Shown: positions 1 to 13,117 of the stretch, piece after piece
Numbering within the stretch: position 1 is the first letter of the stretch
Layout: the number at the start of each line of letters is the position of its first letter
Assembly: GCA_013399875.1 (NCBI GenBank)
Contig: VXAZ01008129.1
Location: 157,170-221,169, forward strand
Origin: Gymnorhina tibicen
Taxonomy: Eukaryota > Chordata > Aves > Passeriformes > Artamidae
Direction of reading: 5' to 3'
Length of the DNA stretch: 64,000 nt
Made by a program: the position numbers and the translations under genes
Notes under the pieces: generated by a model
What the model was told of the DNA's origin: nothing
The model's database searches: none
The model's input: only the letters and a program-made list of their open reading frames with translations

Positions 1-55
1 GCCGGNGTTCGGTTTGGTGTTACTGACGTAGTTACTGTTGTTCTGTTTGCCTTGC

Positions 56-82
56 TATATACATATATATATATACATATTA
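56..82. repeat. Short TA-rich microsatellite
   Basis: Alternating TA dinucleotides broken by two CA steps. It is imperfect and short, so it is probably only weakly length-variable. One ambiguous base (n) lies nearby at position 6, close to the window edge. Confidence 0.85.
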
Positions 83-3000
83 GTAAAGAAAGTAATTAGT
101 AAGATTGCTATTCCTCATATCTTTGCCTGAAAGCCCCTTAATTTCAAAATTATAGTAATTCGGAGGGGAGGGAGTTACATTTTTCAGTCCAAAGGGGGCT
201 TCTGCCTTCCTTAGTAGACACCTGTCTTTCAAACCAAGACAACATGTGCATAAGATGTTTCTTGTGTTATGTCTTCCAGTCCAGCCTTTATTCTTGTCTC
301 TCTTTCTTGGTTTCAGTTCTCAGTGATTTTTTTGTTCTTTTCAGTATATATTCTCTGCCCCATTCAGTCTTGGCCAGTCTGCTTAGTTTTGTTCCTATTT
401 ATTCTATCTTTATTTTTTTTTATATGTGGTTAAATGAACAGAGCTCAGGGAGGTTGAGCAATAGTAGAGACTCTGAATGCACTTTCACAGCATGTCTAAA
501 TGCAGGCTGATAGTAGGAGAAGAGGTGAAAGGCTATCCTTATCTTGTGTTTCCCGTCCTTTACTTTGCTGGGTTGCTCAGATTGTTCTTGATTTTTTTTG
601 TGGAGAGGGCTGTATTGCTGAATTTATGTACAATAAAATTGAGAGAAGTCTCTTACTGAGAGGACAGAAAAGGCATATGAAGAGAAGTGGCTAAGGAGAA
701 GCCTTGCTAAATACGACAAAAACCTTGGGCACCTAAAGTGTTGACCAGATGAGCAATGATAATATGGTTAGTGGTGCTGAACTGTAACTTGAGGGAGAGT
801 CATGAAGGTGTTTGGAATATCTTGGTGTTTCCTAGGATACAAGGTGATGTTCAGCTGCACAATGGCAATGACCTATTGGGCAATCTTTGTTCATTCTTGC
901 ATTGTAACCCTGCCTTTTTGTTGCACTCCCTTTCTTTTCAGCACTGCTGCAGGTTAAACACAAATAAGGTTTTGAAGGGAATTTAACTGAAGACCAGCTG
1001 CATGCATTCAGCTTTTAGAGTTTTCTTCCTAATTTGAGCTTTGGTTTGCCTGTGCTCATCCTGCTTTCATATGCATTTCAAATGACATTGATTCTCACTT
1101 GTTCTGCTGGCATTTGATGGCTTCATGCTTTGATGGAAATTTGTTTCATAATTCAGAACTGCAATTAATTGCTAATCTTTGGGTACCTTAAGACAAAACT
1201 GCTTTAAATTCACGTGAGCCAGCCATTCTTTGTGATAAAGAATGGTGCAGAAGTGTGAAGGTATGTGAACCCCCATGCTTGGCTAGTACCAGGTGAGCAC
1301 TGTGCTGAACTGAGAGACTCTGCAGCTCATTTTGTGATGTTTTTGAACAGTTTAAAATGATGTTGTAATGTGTTATGCAGCTAATGCTGCTGCAGTTTCC
1401 ATTTCAACACAGTTGTCAGTGTTTACAGCAGGCCAGTTTGCTGCTCCTCATTTACATGTGTTATGCTCTCCAGTTTATGTTCTTAAAAATAGGTAATCTC
1501 TTCTTGTTCCTAATTGAAACTTTTTTAGAAATTGCAATGCAGATTTAATAGAGGAAAGCAGTTGGTTTCTGGAGATACACATTTCTGTGAAGTGGAGCCA
1601 TGTATTATACGAATATCATCACTTGATATGTGTCTGGAAAACAAGTATTTGGAGCTATTTAACAGTGTTTCAGTCTTAGACAATATGCTGGTGGATTCTT
1701 TTTGTTATGAATTCTATATGGAAGCTTCTGCTCAGTGGCTATACAGGGAAATTTGGTGTGAGTTATGGATACAGGGGCTACATCAGGTCAAGTGGAAAAT
1801 CAGAAATTATTGTCTAAGGTTAATTGAGTATTCAGTGGGGTTTTTTATTAGATGTTTTTACATATCTTTCAGAAATTACATGAGCAGTCTGAAAACATCA
1901 GTCTTGTTGATATGGTTTTTATTGACAAAAACAGTGTGAAAAAACTGAAACAAACTTGCAAAATGTTTTATCATCAAATATGTTTATGCTTTAAAAAAGA
2001 TTTTGGATAACAATTCTGAACTTTTTATGTAATATTACAAAGACAAATACATCTGTTGCATTCCACGTGATTATTAAACCGTAGGGGCTTTTTTCAGTTG
2101 GATGCTAAATTTTGTCTTTGGTTTAGCAGTGAAATGTTTTGTAAATAAGCAGAAATGCTGGAGGGTGAATTCTTTCTTCTTCATGCATGCAGGTGTGCCA
2201 GGAACATTTATAACTGGAAGTTACAGGAATGGGAAGAGAATTTGGCTTAGTTTTTTTTAACTGACTATTTAGAAATCAGTCTGTCTTTGTATTATTCCTC
2301 CAACACTCTGGTTGGAGGATATCCTAAAATATCCTAAAATAGTAATTCTTAGACTATAACTGCTGTGTTACTTCTGTCAGCTCTGAGAGGATCATAATTT
2401 CCAGCAGGTGCCTTAATATACCCTTACCTGAACTGGAAGGGTAAGAAATAGAGAACAAAATTACAATAATGAACAGGAAATGAATAATATTACCTTCAGA
2501 TTCTTCATTTTTCTAATACTTGACACCAGTGTTCCCAGAGCCCTGTTATGTTTCATTTAAAATTCCCGGAGCCAGTATGAAAGAGCCAGAAGTAATCTTT
2601 TGCAGTAATAGAGCAAAAGGAAGAAAAATACATCTCTAGTGTATTTTTGTTTATGTGGGTGTGCAAATGGTAGAAGGATCTCAAGTCTACTTGTGTTTTC
2701 TCTCAGAAAAATGGTGGATTAAAGCATGCCATGGCAGAGAAATGTGGTAGAAGTGCTGGATTTCTGTGACGTTCAGCTCCCTGACATTCTGTCATTCAAG
2801 TTCACGAGGTGCTTTCGGAAATATTTCCTTTCAATGCTCCCTACCATATAAACTTGGCTGCAGTGATTGCTTTGCTTCCACTGGATCTCCTGCTGCTGCC
2901 CCCCTTCTTCTATTATTGAGGAATTCTTATCAGGCTTGGGGAATAAAGTACTCTGATATCTGAGCTCGTGGAGGGTGCATAGTATTTGTCAGCCTTCTCA

Positions 3001-4255
3001 CACAGGATAGATAAAATATGGTACTGTAATGCTGTTGAGGAAATTGGATGGACTTTTTACAGAAACGTCTCAAAAGTAATTTCAGTCATCTTCCTTATGA
3101 TGTTTTATACCACGAAAGCCAGCTGAACAGAATTTTGTGCAGGATGAAGGGGAGGGCTATTAGAGATGAGCCCTTTCCAGCAGTACTCTAATTGGGTTGT
3201 GTGCTCCAGTCCAAGAACAAGAGTCTTTTATCAGTAGAACTGATTAATGAAGCTGCACATTTAAAAATATTAAGATGAAATATAATTAAGAATTAGGTTA
3301 TTATTTTTTCTGAGTGCAATTCTGTGAAACAGTGGCCTGTAGCTGGTGATTTCACAACTCTTGGAATGAAGGGTTTTACATTTGGCTGATTTCAATGTCT
3401 TGCAGAATAGGCACTTTTCTCAAGTGTAATCCAATACATAATTATGTATTTGTACCTACAGTCTAACATCTTTTGCCTACTGCCCATTTTCTTATAGCTG
3501 ATAAGGTAATCTAAAGGTATTAAGATTTTCAGGGTGAACACAGAACAAAACTGACATGATCAAACAGCAGCTTTTCCTAGGCTTTCATGCCTGCTTTCCT
3601 GCTCAGTGCATATCAACAGTACCTGAAAACTCGCAACCTGAGGTTCAGGCTGTGTTCAGCAAAATGCAAGGGAATTGAAGAAATTTGTACTTATTATCCC
3701 ACGTTGCCCTTGGCCCCTAGATAGCACTCCTTGCAATTTTTAGTGTATTCATAAATGGTATTTTGCATTAACTTACTTATTGTGCATGTTGTTGTAAAGC
3801 TTAATTTAGTTCAGTGCTAAGATTTGGTTGGGTAAGACTTGGTTGGGTTTTTTTAATTCTTTCTGCAAGGATATATGTATTTAAGTTCTCCAGCAACAGA
3901 GAATGGGGTATTAAATAATTTTAAGATGCAGATAGATCTTAAAGATTTTTAAGAGATTCATGTTACCCTCATGATGATGAGCATACTAATTTTTGCAATA
4001 TCTAAATGACTACACTTTACATATGTATAAATATTTTTTTTGTATGTACTAACTTGACTGATTGAAGTATTTGCATGCAGATGGTGCACTCAAAAATCCC
4101 TCTCCAAGTAGATTATCCAGTAAAGTGAACTTGTGAATAAATTCAAGCAATATGGCAATTTATTGCCGGGAAGAAATTTCTCTGGGAGTCACAGCTGTTA
4201 CACTTAAGTAAAAGTGGGGGTGGGGCCAGGAGAGAGGAAATAAGTAATTCATCTA
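83..4255. other. Unique AT-rich DNA, no gene recognised
   Basis: About 4.2 kb with many stop codons in all frames. The longest open frame (1532-1939, plus, 135 codons) resembles no family I know and has AT-driven composition. A minor tandem duplication of a 10-base unit (atcctaaaat) lies at about 2319-2340. T-rich tracts are common on the plus strand. I see no splice-bounded exon, promoter or RNA gene here. Intron or intergenic DNA is the best reading. Confidence 0.6.
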
Positions 4256-4655
4256 ATTATAGAATGGTTGGGGTTGGAAGAGACCCTAAAGATCACCCAG
4301 GTCCAACCCTCCTGCCATGGGAAGGAACACCTGCCATTCATCTGAGTTGCTCAACCTGGTCTTGAACACTTCCAGGAATGGAGCATCCATGTCTCTGTGC
4401 AAACAAAACCAGAGCCTTACCACTCCAGTAGTGAAGAATTTCTTCCTAATATATAGTTTAAACCTACTTCTTTTCAATTTAAAGCCATTCCCCCTTGTCC
4501 TATCAATACATGCTGTTGTAAAAAATCCTTCTTCAGCTTTTTTGTGGGCTTCTTTAAGGTACTGGAAGGCTGAAAAGAGGTAGCTGTCCCCCTGAAGTCT
4601 TCTCTTCTCCAGGCTGAACAACTCCAACTCCCTCAGCCTTTCCTCATAGGAGAGG
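4256..4655 (-). mobile_element. CR1 LINE 3' fragment, 5'-truncated
   Basis: On the plus strand this starts with tagaatggttggggttgg and runs into gaagagaccctaaagatc, the reverse complement of the CR1 3' end, so the element points to minus. Translated on the minus strand it gives the well-known C-terminal tail of the CR1 ORF2 protein: [15 protein letters not shown] near the upstream end, then RTRGNGFKLK, then RKKFFTTGVVR, then DAPFLEVFKTRL near the end. The tail frame is still open, but everything upstream, including the reverse-transcriptase core and the endonuclease, is absent, as in most avian CR1 copies, which are 5'-truncated at insertion. The copy cannot move on its own. Its divergence suggests an old insertion. 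A second CR1 3' fragment lies about 120 bases further on in the same orientation. Confidence 0.95.
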
Positions 4656-4775
4656 AAGAAGGCAAATTTCCTCTGCCACATAACAACGTTACAGTATTGT
4701 TTTACAGCATTGTCATGGTGAAGGACTTCTGGCTGCAGAATCAAGGGTTCTGTCCCTCTTTTAAAGCAGCAGGGG

Positions 4776-4840
4776 TGCTGGGAGGTCTTCTAGTCCAAAC
4801 CTCTGCTTGAAGCAAGTTCAACTAGATCAGGCCAACCTGT
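4776..4840 (-). mobile_element. Short CR1 3'-end fragment
   Basis: The run ggaggtcttctagtccaaac followed by ctctgcttgaagcaagttca matches the reverse complement of the CR1 3' untranslated region just inside the tail. It lies close to the larger CR1 piece at 4256-4655 and has the same orientation. It represents a region that should lie nearer the 3' end than the protein-coding tail, so it is a separate insertion rather than a continuation of that piece. It is heavily diverged and its ends are approximate. Confidence 0.65.
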
Positions 4841-7800
4841 AGGTCAGTGTGACAAGCAGAGAACTTCTGGGTTGACCCCAGCCTGTTGCTTAAGTCTGCA
4901 ATTGCATCTTCTCCAAAAATATGGTTTTTCTTTAGTTATTTAGTCTGAATAGTGTTTATCTTCGTTCCCTTTGCATTGCATTTTCAAAGCTTATATTAGC
5001 AAATTTATGGTAAAGTTGTTTGACATTCACTCTTCAAAAATATTTCTGTAACACTTTCTTAGCAACAGGGTAATCTTGTGTTTGTATACTGCATACATAA
5101 TTTTCTCTAGTCCAAACTAGTGGATTATTGTGTGGTTGTCACCTCTAAATGTGATCTGGAAATAGGTTGACCTGTGCACCTCAGGCTGTTCAACATTATC
5201 ATAAAGTTTCTTTTTCTGCCATTAGGTAGTTCCAAATGTTAAAAGGTTGGCAGCTCTCAGGCTTTTTTCTTCTGATGTTAAGGTAAATCAGACGAGGCTA
5301 TTCTGAGAATGTCTGCTAGAAGTAACAAATGAATCATTTAGCACTGTGGTTAGTTTAAGTTTTTGTAGATTCACTTATTTTGAAAAATTTTACTTTTGAT
5401 AGGTAATGCCGTGTTTCTTCCAAACTTGCTAACTTTTACATAATCAGGCATTTCTTGTACTAAAAGTGGCTCAGGGTGTCAATGCTACAAGCCAAATCTA
5501 TTTTTCTTTTTGCTAGAGTAAATAATGGGCTTTTCCAAATCACAGTAGAAAAATAAATACCAGAGAAATAATGCCTCTCCCTGTACTTAACAAATACATA
5601 CTCATAATCTGAATATAAATTGATGTTATTGGATTAATGGTAATGATTCATTAGCTTTCAAATTTGCTGGTAAGGCAGAGAACGATTTGCCTGGCATTCT
5701 TCACATAAGAGGCAGAAATCACGGGTGGTCCTTGATTTCTTCGGTGTCCTTATTCCTGTTGGTAGGATGTGATCCAGCTGCAGTGCACTGGTTTTGCTCA
5801 AGCCCAGTGGTGGATACAATCCATGACTAGAAGACAGCTCACATCAGCTCTCAATGTAATGTTCATCACTTACCACTACAGCACTTGGAGAGCCAGGGTA
5901 GCATCTTCTGTTTCTTCTAGAATTAATCCATATTCTTTCAAGAGTGATCCTTGAAGACAGGCATTTGAATACTTCCTTAATTAGCATCTGAATGAAACAT
6001 TGACAAAAGTGTGGTTTTTTGCATTCTTCTTAAAGAGCTGTTTGATGATGTGTTTATACAGTCTCTAATTGTAGAATTCGTTCATGTAAAGCATCTGTAA
6101 AATTTCCCTTGGAAAACTAGATTTGATTAACACTGACTCAAGGTCTGACATCAGAAAGCTAAGTAGGATTTACCTTTTCATTAAGACAGTTGCCAGAATG
6201 TTATAAAGCACGTTCCCACAGTGCCTGTCTGTCCCATCTGGCTATAGCCCTGGTCCTCTTAATCCTTCGCTTTGATAAATGTTTAAAGTCACCTGGTCTC
6301 TGCAAGTTTCACTCAAAATGATTGCAGTAAGTCTTGCTGTATAAACCTATGTTCATGTAAATCAGCCTGGTGCTGCTCTCAGCTCAGTTCAAGTCAGGAG
6401 AAGTTACCACTATGAATGGGGCAGGCTGTGGGGAGTGGGGCCTTGGCCTGGGAGGGGCTCCAGTTAAAACTCTGGGTGATGGTTTGATCTCTTATGCCTG
6501 AGATTAATTGAATTTGACCTGTGGGACACTAGTGCAGAACAGACGTGGAAAATGAGATAGTAACTAATCCTATGCCATTCAAAAGGAAGGACTTGGAAAT
6601 TTCCCTTGGACGAGGAGTTAAAAAGGGTATACCTTTGCATATTTGCAATGCTGTACTCTGAAATCCACCACCACCTGGTTGTATTTTTTCACGCTGGGGA
6701 AAGTTGGGAAGAAAGTGGTATTATTTAATCTGTATTTAACTGGTTACTAAAAAGCCATTATAAACTTATATCAGTAGTTTTTTCTAGTGCAAGACTAATA
6801 TTTGCCTATTGTTCTTCTGTCTGCATTCTGACACAGATTTATTGTGCCTTGGGGCAAGTAATCAACCTGACCTTTGTTTCCATTCCTAGACTTGTACAGT
6901 AGAAACAACTCTCTCATTCCTTAAAATCAGTTTATTTGGCTGGCTGTTTGAAGTGGCATGCAGTAACTGATGCAGGCATTTGTATGTGTTGCAGGGATGC
7001 ATACAAATTTTGCTGCATCAAAGTGTTTCAAATCTGAGCCACTGACCTGTAATGCCATCTAGGAACCTCCAGGTATTGTAGTGATCCACAATAGAGATGG
7101 TAGAAAAAGGCAAACAGAATTCCCTGATTTTATTCAGCTGTTACTATTTTTCTGTGTTATTTAAGCCTTCTGTGCATAATAAGAAAGAGTAATGAATGTA
7201 TTCCCAAACTTGCAAAGTTTTTATTAAAACTTCTGCATTAAGCCATGTTGTGCCTAACCCTGTTTAGAAACAGCTCAACAATGCATTGCCCCTTAGAGGT
7301 ACCACTGGGAAACTTGTGTTGCCAAAGACACAATTGTAATTGGCAATATTAGGGATCTAAAATCTCCGCAGGTATTGGGATACTCTGGAGTGTCACACTG
7401 GTTATGAGAGTGTAACCTCTTCATAGAAATGGGCAAGCATGAAAAGGCACTTGATCTAGATCTAAAGTCCTGCAGCACTTGGTATTTGAAATATTGGGGA
7501 CTGTGATCCATTACTTTCTGGAAAGGTGTGATGGAACTTAACAGGGCACAGTAAAACAGGCTCTGAGCAGTTATCCTTTCACTATGTACATATTATAAAC
7601 AGGATTCATTCTTATAACTAATTCCAAGTGCAAAGTCAAAGTAGGGCTGAGGTATTTAAAAGTGGGATGAGAAGGAAGTGTTACAAAAGAATGCTGTCAT
7701 GGGCTAAACAACCTCATTTGCATTTCTGGAGTGTTTCAATACAATTTAGAATGAAACTTCAGTATAAGAATATTAAATTACTTGCTTTCCTTTTTCAGCA

Positions 7801-8603
7801 GCAGAGGGCAAAAGGACTGTTTTAAATGTTCTTCATAGTCACTCTCTTGGGACCGATGGCTTGTAAAAAAGGATGTGGATGGACAGAAACACTGAGTGGC
7901 AGGATGAACAGATATGGTCTTTGTCCCTAAAGCCCTTATTAATTTAAATATATTCTTTTAAACAAGCATGGTAATAGTTGTGGTCCAATGACTAACTGAA
8001 CTAAACTGCACAAGAAGGGCAAAACTGCAAGACTGAAAATGCCCAGGAAAAACGAATTATGGCTGTAGAACAGAAAGGCTTTTACAAACTTCCTACTGTT
8101 GGAGAAGGGCATATGAGAATGTGTGGGAAATCTACAGTGGAAAAGAAATACAAGAAATCTCATAAATTCATAAAAATTGAATTTTGGGCATCAGTTACAT
8201 AACACGACCCTGGAACTACTTGGCTTTTCTGAGGCTGTACTGTGGTATTTAATTTTATGTGTTTTTCTGGATGAAGAGTGGCAGGCAGTAACTGGTAGTC
8301 AGCAGCTGGGTATGTGTTTTAATGTGTAGACCAAAGCATGTAGAGCCCCTAACTCATAGTTTGCTATCTGATAAAAAAATACTGTTTTTTTTTCTAATGA
8401 AAACTACTGTCACATGTGTAACTCCTGTACTGTGATTCATATGCTGGAAGCCCCAGCTGATAATGACCTTTTTTTTTTTTTAATCTTGAAATTTGACAGT
8501 TTTACTTTGAATGAGTAGTTTATAATGTCCTTTAAATTGTAACAGTGCCAGGAAGGAGGGATGTTTCTTGATCGACTGTTGGCCATGAGAAATATTGGAT
8601 GTG
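4841..8603. other. Unique AT-rich DNA, no gene recognised
   Basis: No open frame here resembles a known protein. The local composition is AT-rich with moderate GC near 6410-6480, where G-rich text (gtggggagtggggccttgg) occurs without CpGs. I see no repeat family, RNA gene or promoter that I can support. Confidence 0.55.
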
Positions 8604-8645
8604 AGTAAATGGAAGAAATAATTGTCAGTAAATGGAAGAAATAAT
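8604..8645. repeat. Tandem duplication, 23-bp period
   Basis: The 19-base word agtaaatggaagaaataat occurs at 8604-8622 and again at 8627-8645, separated by four bases. The two copies are identical, so the duplication is recent compared with the decayed CR1 copies elsewhere. There are only two units, so this looks like replication slippage rather than a satellite. Confidence 0.9.
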
Positions 8646-11600
8646 GATTTTTTTTCTAATGAAAAGCTAATGACTGTATTTTATTTTTTTTTTTAGCCTG
8701 TGATAGGTTTAGCAATGATTCATCAAACTAAAATGTGAAAACACCACGAGTTGATCTATTTCTGGGCAACACAAATCAAAGACATTCTAAAGCCAGATTT
8801 TGGGTTGATTTGCATACTTTCCCTACCCCATGAGTCCAGTGAGATCAGAGTTTAAATCAGGTCAGCATTTGGACTAGTTTCTGAATAGTTCATCAGTTAA
8901 AGACCAGTCTTGTCAGCTGTTATATGGAAAACCTTCTGCTGAGTTTTACATGCTTGTGAAAGAGCTCACAGGGCTTCATGGTTTCTTAGAAGACTCTTAG
9001 AGCTAACTATTGTGAGCCTGTCATAGAAAAGGGTGAACACACCTATTCAAAGTTATCCAAAGAAATGGCTGTATCCTGAACCTCTGTGCTTGATAGCACC
9101 AACAGGGAAAGTGATTAATGAGTGGGCTGAGATTGGAGGTCTCACCAGAGTGCTGGGAATTGGAGTCCTCAAAGCAACAATCAACCTTAGTGAATGATGG
9201 AACAGATGACAGGGTTGTCATCTTAGTGCTGGGAGCGAGTGGTGAGTTTATGAGGTGAGATTTCTCAGATTTTTTGAGAGATACCAGATTTTTCAATAAA
9301 ATACCAGTGTGAATCTTCATGGAAAACAAAGTCCCCTTTTTAATATAAAAACAACTTGACATTTTTCAGTATACTTTTTAATGAGCATTGCTCTGAGCTA
9401 TGTTATAATGAAATTTGCTTAAAAGTAGAACAGGCTGGTGATACTTGGCAGAACGATGTGGCATATGGTAAAACAGTTGTGATTTATTGGCAAGCGCTCT
9501 CCTTTTTGGAAAGAGTGGCTTTCAGCACAGTGATCTGTATCTTGATATTCAGGTCTTTAAGGGAAGAAAAAGACCTGCTGAGAGGTATACATGGGTTACT
9601 TTGAAAGGCCTTTCAATAAGGGTAGAATAAGAAGCTTTCTGTTTTGTGCTTTGTTTTACATGTGGCATCTGACTTTTGTCAAGGTCTTTATCCCATTTTT
9701 CACCTTTTTTAGAAACATCAAAATACACTGTAGCTTGAAGGTAAGTGATCATTTTAAACTTGTACAAGATGGGATTTCTAGAGCTGGCAGATCCACTTCA
9801 TTGTAGCTGTTCATGCATTTATGTGTTTATTCCTTGCACTTTACAATATCCTGCAAAAACTACTGGTAAAGTTATGGGTCCCCAGCTGTGAGTATTATCC
9901 AGTTCACATTTTGGGTCTCAAGTCTGTTTTTATTAATGCAAGGTGTGGGAGGAACCCAAACCAAGATGAAGTATTTCTAAACTTCTCCAGAAAAAAACCC
10001 CACAATTACCTCAGCATTTCTTATGTTATAAATTTACAAACATATGGGAAATAGGAAATGAAATGCTAAATGCCCTTTTTCAGGTTCTGTTCTTCATGGC
10101 TGGCTGTTCTCTGTGTGTGCAGTAATAGGTGACAGTTCCTGCCAGTACCCACAGAAGGATTGTGGTGCTGCCACTAGTTCTTGGTTCCTCAAAGAAATAA
10201 TCAGACCTAACTCCTCGTGGTGGTAGGGGGTTTTTAAATACTGGCATTCTTTAGGGACTTTTTTTTTTTTTTTGGTCAGAATTCAGTGTTTTAACAGGAT
10301 GTGGGCTCTTGAAAAAGGATTACATAAAGCTATTGGATTTTATGTTTTTTTTTCTAAAGACTACAGCAAAGATGAAACCCCACAGTACACTCAGAAGAGA
10401 GGTCTGTCACTAGAGGTGCACATTCCAGGTCACACAGGGAAGGAGTGGAGAAGATTTACAGGAGAACCTGCAATTTGCTTTCACAGTTTGGTCAGATGTT
10501 AACCCACATTACAGGTCTCTGGCTATGACCCAGACTCATGGGCTCATGAGTTATTAGCCTGTTTTTTTTTTTTTAATGAAAGATTCTTGCTCTTGTGATT
10601 GCAGAGCATGAAATAATGCTCTGAAGAGTAACTTAGAGGGCAGAGCTTCTGTGAGGCAAATGCCCTTTGAATGAGGGGGCATGGCTACAAGCTGGGTCAA
10701 TTATCCTGGTCTGCAGGCATGTGTGTGGAGGGGTGGGGTCTGGCAAGAGTCAAGGAGAGAGGTAGAGTCAAGTCTGAATTATCCTCATTTGACCTGGCTG
10801 TTTTTTAACTAATTAATAACTCCGGACTAGGACCTTGGCAACAATATAAACCAAGCTTTCAGTATCAAACACATTCAGTCCCACCCTCCCTTTTTCACAA
10901 ACCTAAGGGTGACTTGTCCTGAATTTAGTGTATTTTGACTTGGTAATGCACTGGGAAATTCTAATTGGTTTGTTTGTTTGTTTTTAGGAATTCTCTTATA
11001 TTCCAGCATACCAAATATATAATTACTGAGATTTGCTAAATACCCTTACTGCTGCATCCTCTCAAGCTATCTTTAGAATTTAAATTATTTTCTGGGTCTT
11101 TTTAAGGAAATAAAAACATAAATAACTTCTTCCCCCCAACCCCTCCCCCCAAAAGTATTCAGCCTTTGTTCTGTTGTGTTTACATGTGTGTATATATGTT
11201 TATAGATATATTGCTGATCTTTGAGTTGTGTAGATGTAATTGAGGGGTGTCTGTGCCAAAAACTCAATTAATGGTTGCCTTATTGGGGCGTTTTGACCAG
11301 CATGCAGGAAGTGTCTTAATTTTTCTTTTTCCCCTCGAGTGTGAGCAGTGAGAGGGGTTTCCAATTAGTGAAATTTATAGGTTAGTTATGAATCATCTCC
11401 TGAAATCAGCTCCATGAATTGAGTCATTAGTACTGGATGTTTTCCACTTGGGTCTTACGAATTTCTGCTCAGTGTTTGGCAGGAATACTGTGTTTGTTGT
11501 CCAGATGCAGTTTTTCAGAGCGGGCACATTCTAAACCTTGAATGGAAGGGCTCAGTCAGGACAGGACTGCCATTAACCTGTGCTGAACACTGGGTTTGAG

Positions 11601-12754
11601 GGCCCTGCAAGTTGGAAAGGTGACATTTCACTGACAGATAAAAAGGTAACTATGTGTAGAGATTTTTTTTCTACGTGTGCAGCAAGTGTTATTGGACATA
11701 GCTGGAAAGTGATTACATCATTTTATTGTAGGTTGATCTGGCTGTGAGGAAGGTTTGCTCTGCATGCTGAGCACTCCGTGAACAAGAGGTGGTTTCTGTC
11801 CAAAAGAATTCCTAGTTTGTAGCAGGTGTCCTGGTCCTCTTAATGACATCTCCCAGTTAGATGTCAGATCTGGCAGTGGTAGTGCCCATGTAAAATGAAG
11901 TAGGCGATAATGTCTTGATAACATGTGATCATTGAGACTTTTGGATTAGTCTGCTTTAATAGGCTAAATAAAGATTCTAAATGGTTAGGGGTTTGTGGGT
12001 TTTTTTAGAACAATAATTAGACATTTTTTGCTTTTGTTGTAGGTTTGATAGATGTCAATTCTTTTAACTAGATATAATTTCCCATGATTTTCGTTTTAAA
12101 GGCTCTACTTAATACATAAAGCCCCTAGAAAATATTGAAAACATCTTCTCATCTGAGACACAATCAACTGTATTAGACTTCAGTCATGGCTTCAATACAA
12201 GTAGAAACAATTCCTGAGTTTTCAATATAAGCACAAAAGCTGAGAAATGATGAAACTAAATTTCACTGTGAATAAGCCATGGGTTTAAGAAAAACTTACT
12301 GTGATCCCTAACTCATAAAAAGCCACACAAAATTGTTTATGCCACCTGGTAATAATCCTCACCTGTAGAACATCACTAAGAATAACTCTGGGTATACCTG
12401 ACACCATATTGCAAAAAATAAACCAGGCCAAATCCTGTATTTAGATTATTTATTATTTCTGTCCATAGTGGGATGAAATGAATGATGGATGAGAATAACA
12501 TTTTTATCTGCTTAAATCCTAAAATTAATTTATTTGTTGCAGAAGAATCATGCAAGTACTGAAGTATTTTCTTATCAACATGGAAACTTGCAGCTTATCT
12601 TGCTGCCTAACATGTACAAACAGAAAAATAGATTTTAAAGTCAAGCTCCTTGCTGACATAGACACAAGAATGATCTTTACCCAAGAGCTGGGATAACAAG
12701 AATCCTTCCAACAGTGTGGTGTGAACTGTCAAATGGCCCATTTATAAGAACGGT
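8646..12754. other. Unique DNA with several T homopolymers, no gene recognised
   Basis: Contains T-runs at 8684-8694, 10259-10273 and 10562-10574, and a C-rich patch at about 11131-11152. Short open frames on both strands overlap one another and have no recognisable domains. No splice-bounded exon or transposon was recognised. Confidence 0.55.
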
Positions 12755-13117
12755 GTGAGATTCAGATTGACAGCAGAGGATTTGGTACCACAAAAGGATT
12801 TGCTACCACAGAGGATATCTGCCACAAAAATGGAGCTTGCCAGACCCCATGCTGTTCCTATGAAATGCTTAAGCAATGACACAAGGAGCAAGGTAGATGT
12901 TCTTGATGGGTTTCTCTTTAGGATCCTCCTCAAGGAAGTGGTTACTTGTGCAAAATGGAACAGTTTTGGCAGAAGTGATGGAGCGCATGCAAGAGTAGCA
13001 TATCCCATAGACTCCAAATTTGAACCACCCTACTTTCTAGCAATCTTAAGAGGTGATTTAACCCTTGGTACAGGGAAGAATTGCACCCAAACCTTGAATG
13101 GGTATTTGAACTCCTGA
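12755..13117 (+). other. Unexplained open segment with 18-bp triplication
   Basis: A plus-strand frame is open for 120 codons. The first in-frame ATG is at 12830, which leaves 96 codons. A minus-strand frame is also open over 12742-13017. Just before the plus-strand ATG, three imperfect 18-bp units lie in tandem (12776-12829) and read EDLVPQ, KDLLPQ, RISATK in the plus frame. I recognise no family, domain or signal peptide. Being open on both strands is typical of locally GC-richer DNA with few stop trinucleotides rather than of coding. I do not call it a gene. An unrecognised decayed repeat, or a lineage-specific transcript, is also possible. Confidence 0.2.

Noticed and set aside
1532..1939. 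135-codon plus-strand open frame
   Set aside because: No recognisable domain. Cys- and Trp-containing composition looks random, and no splice signals frame it convincingly.
8383..8665. Two copies of ttttttttctaatgaaaa about 264 bases apart, suggesting a larger duplication
   Set aside because: Similarity stops immediately outside the shared word, which is T-rich and low complexity, so coincidence is likely.
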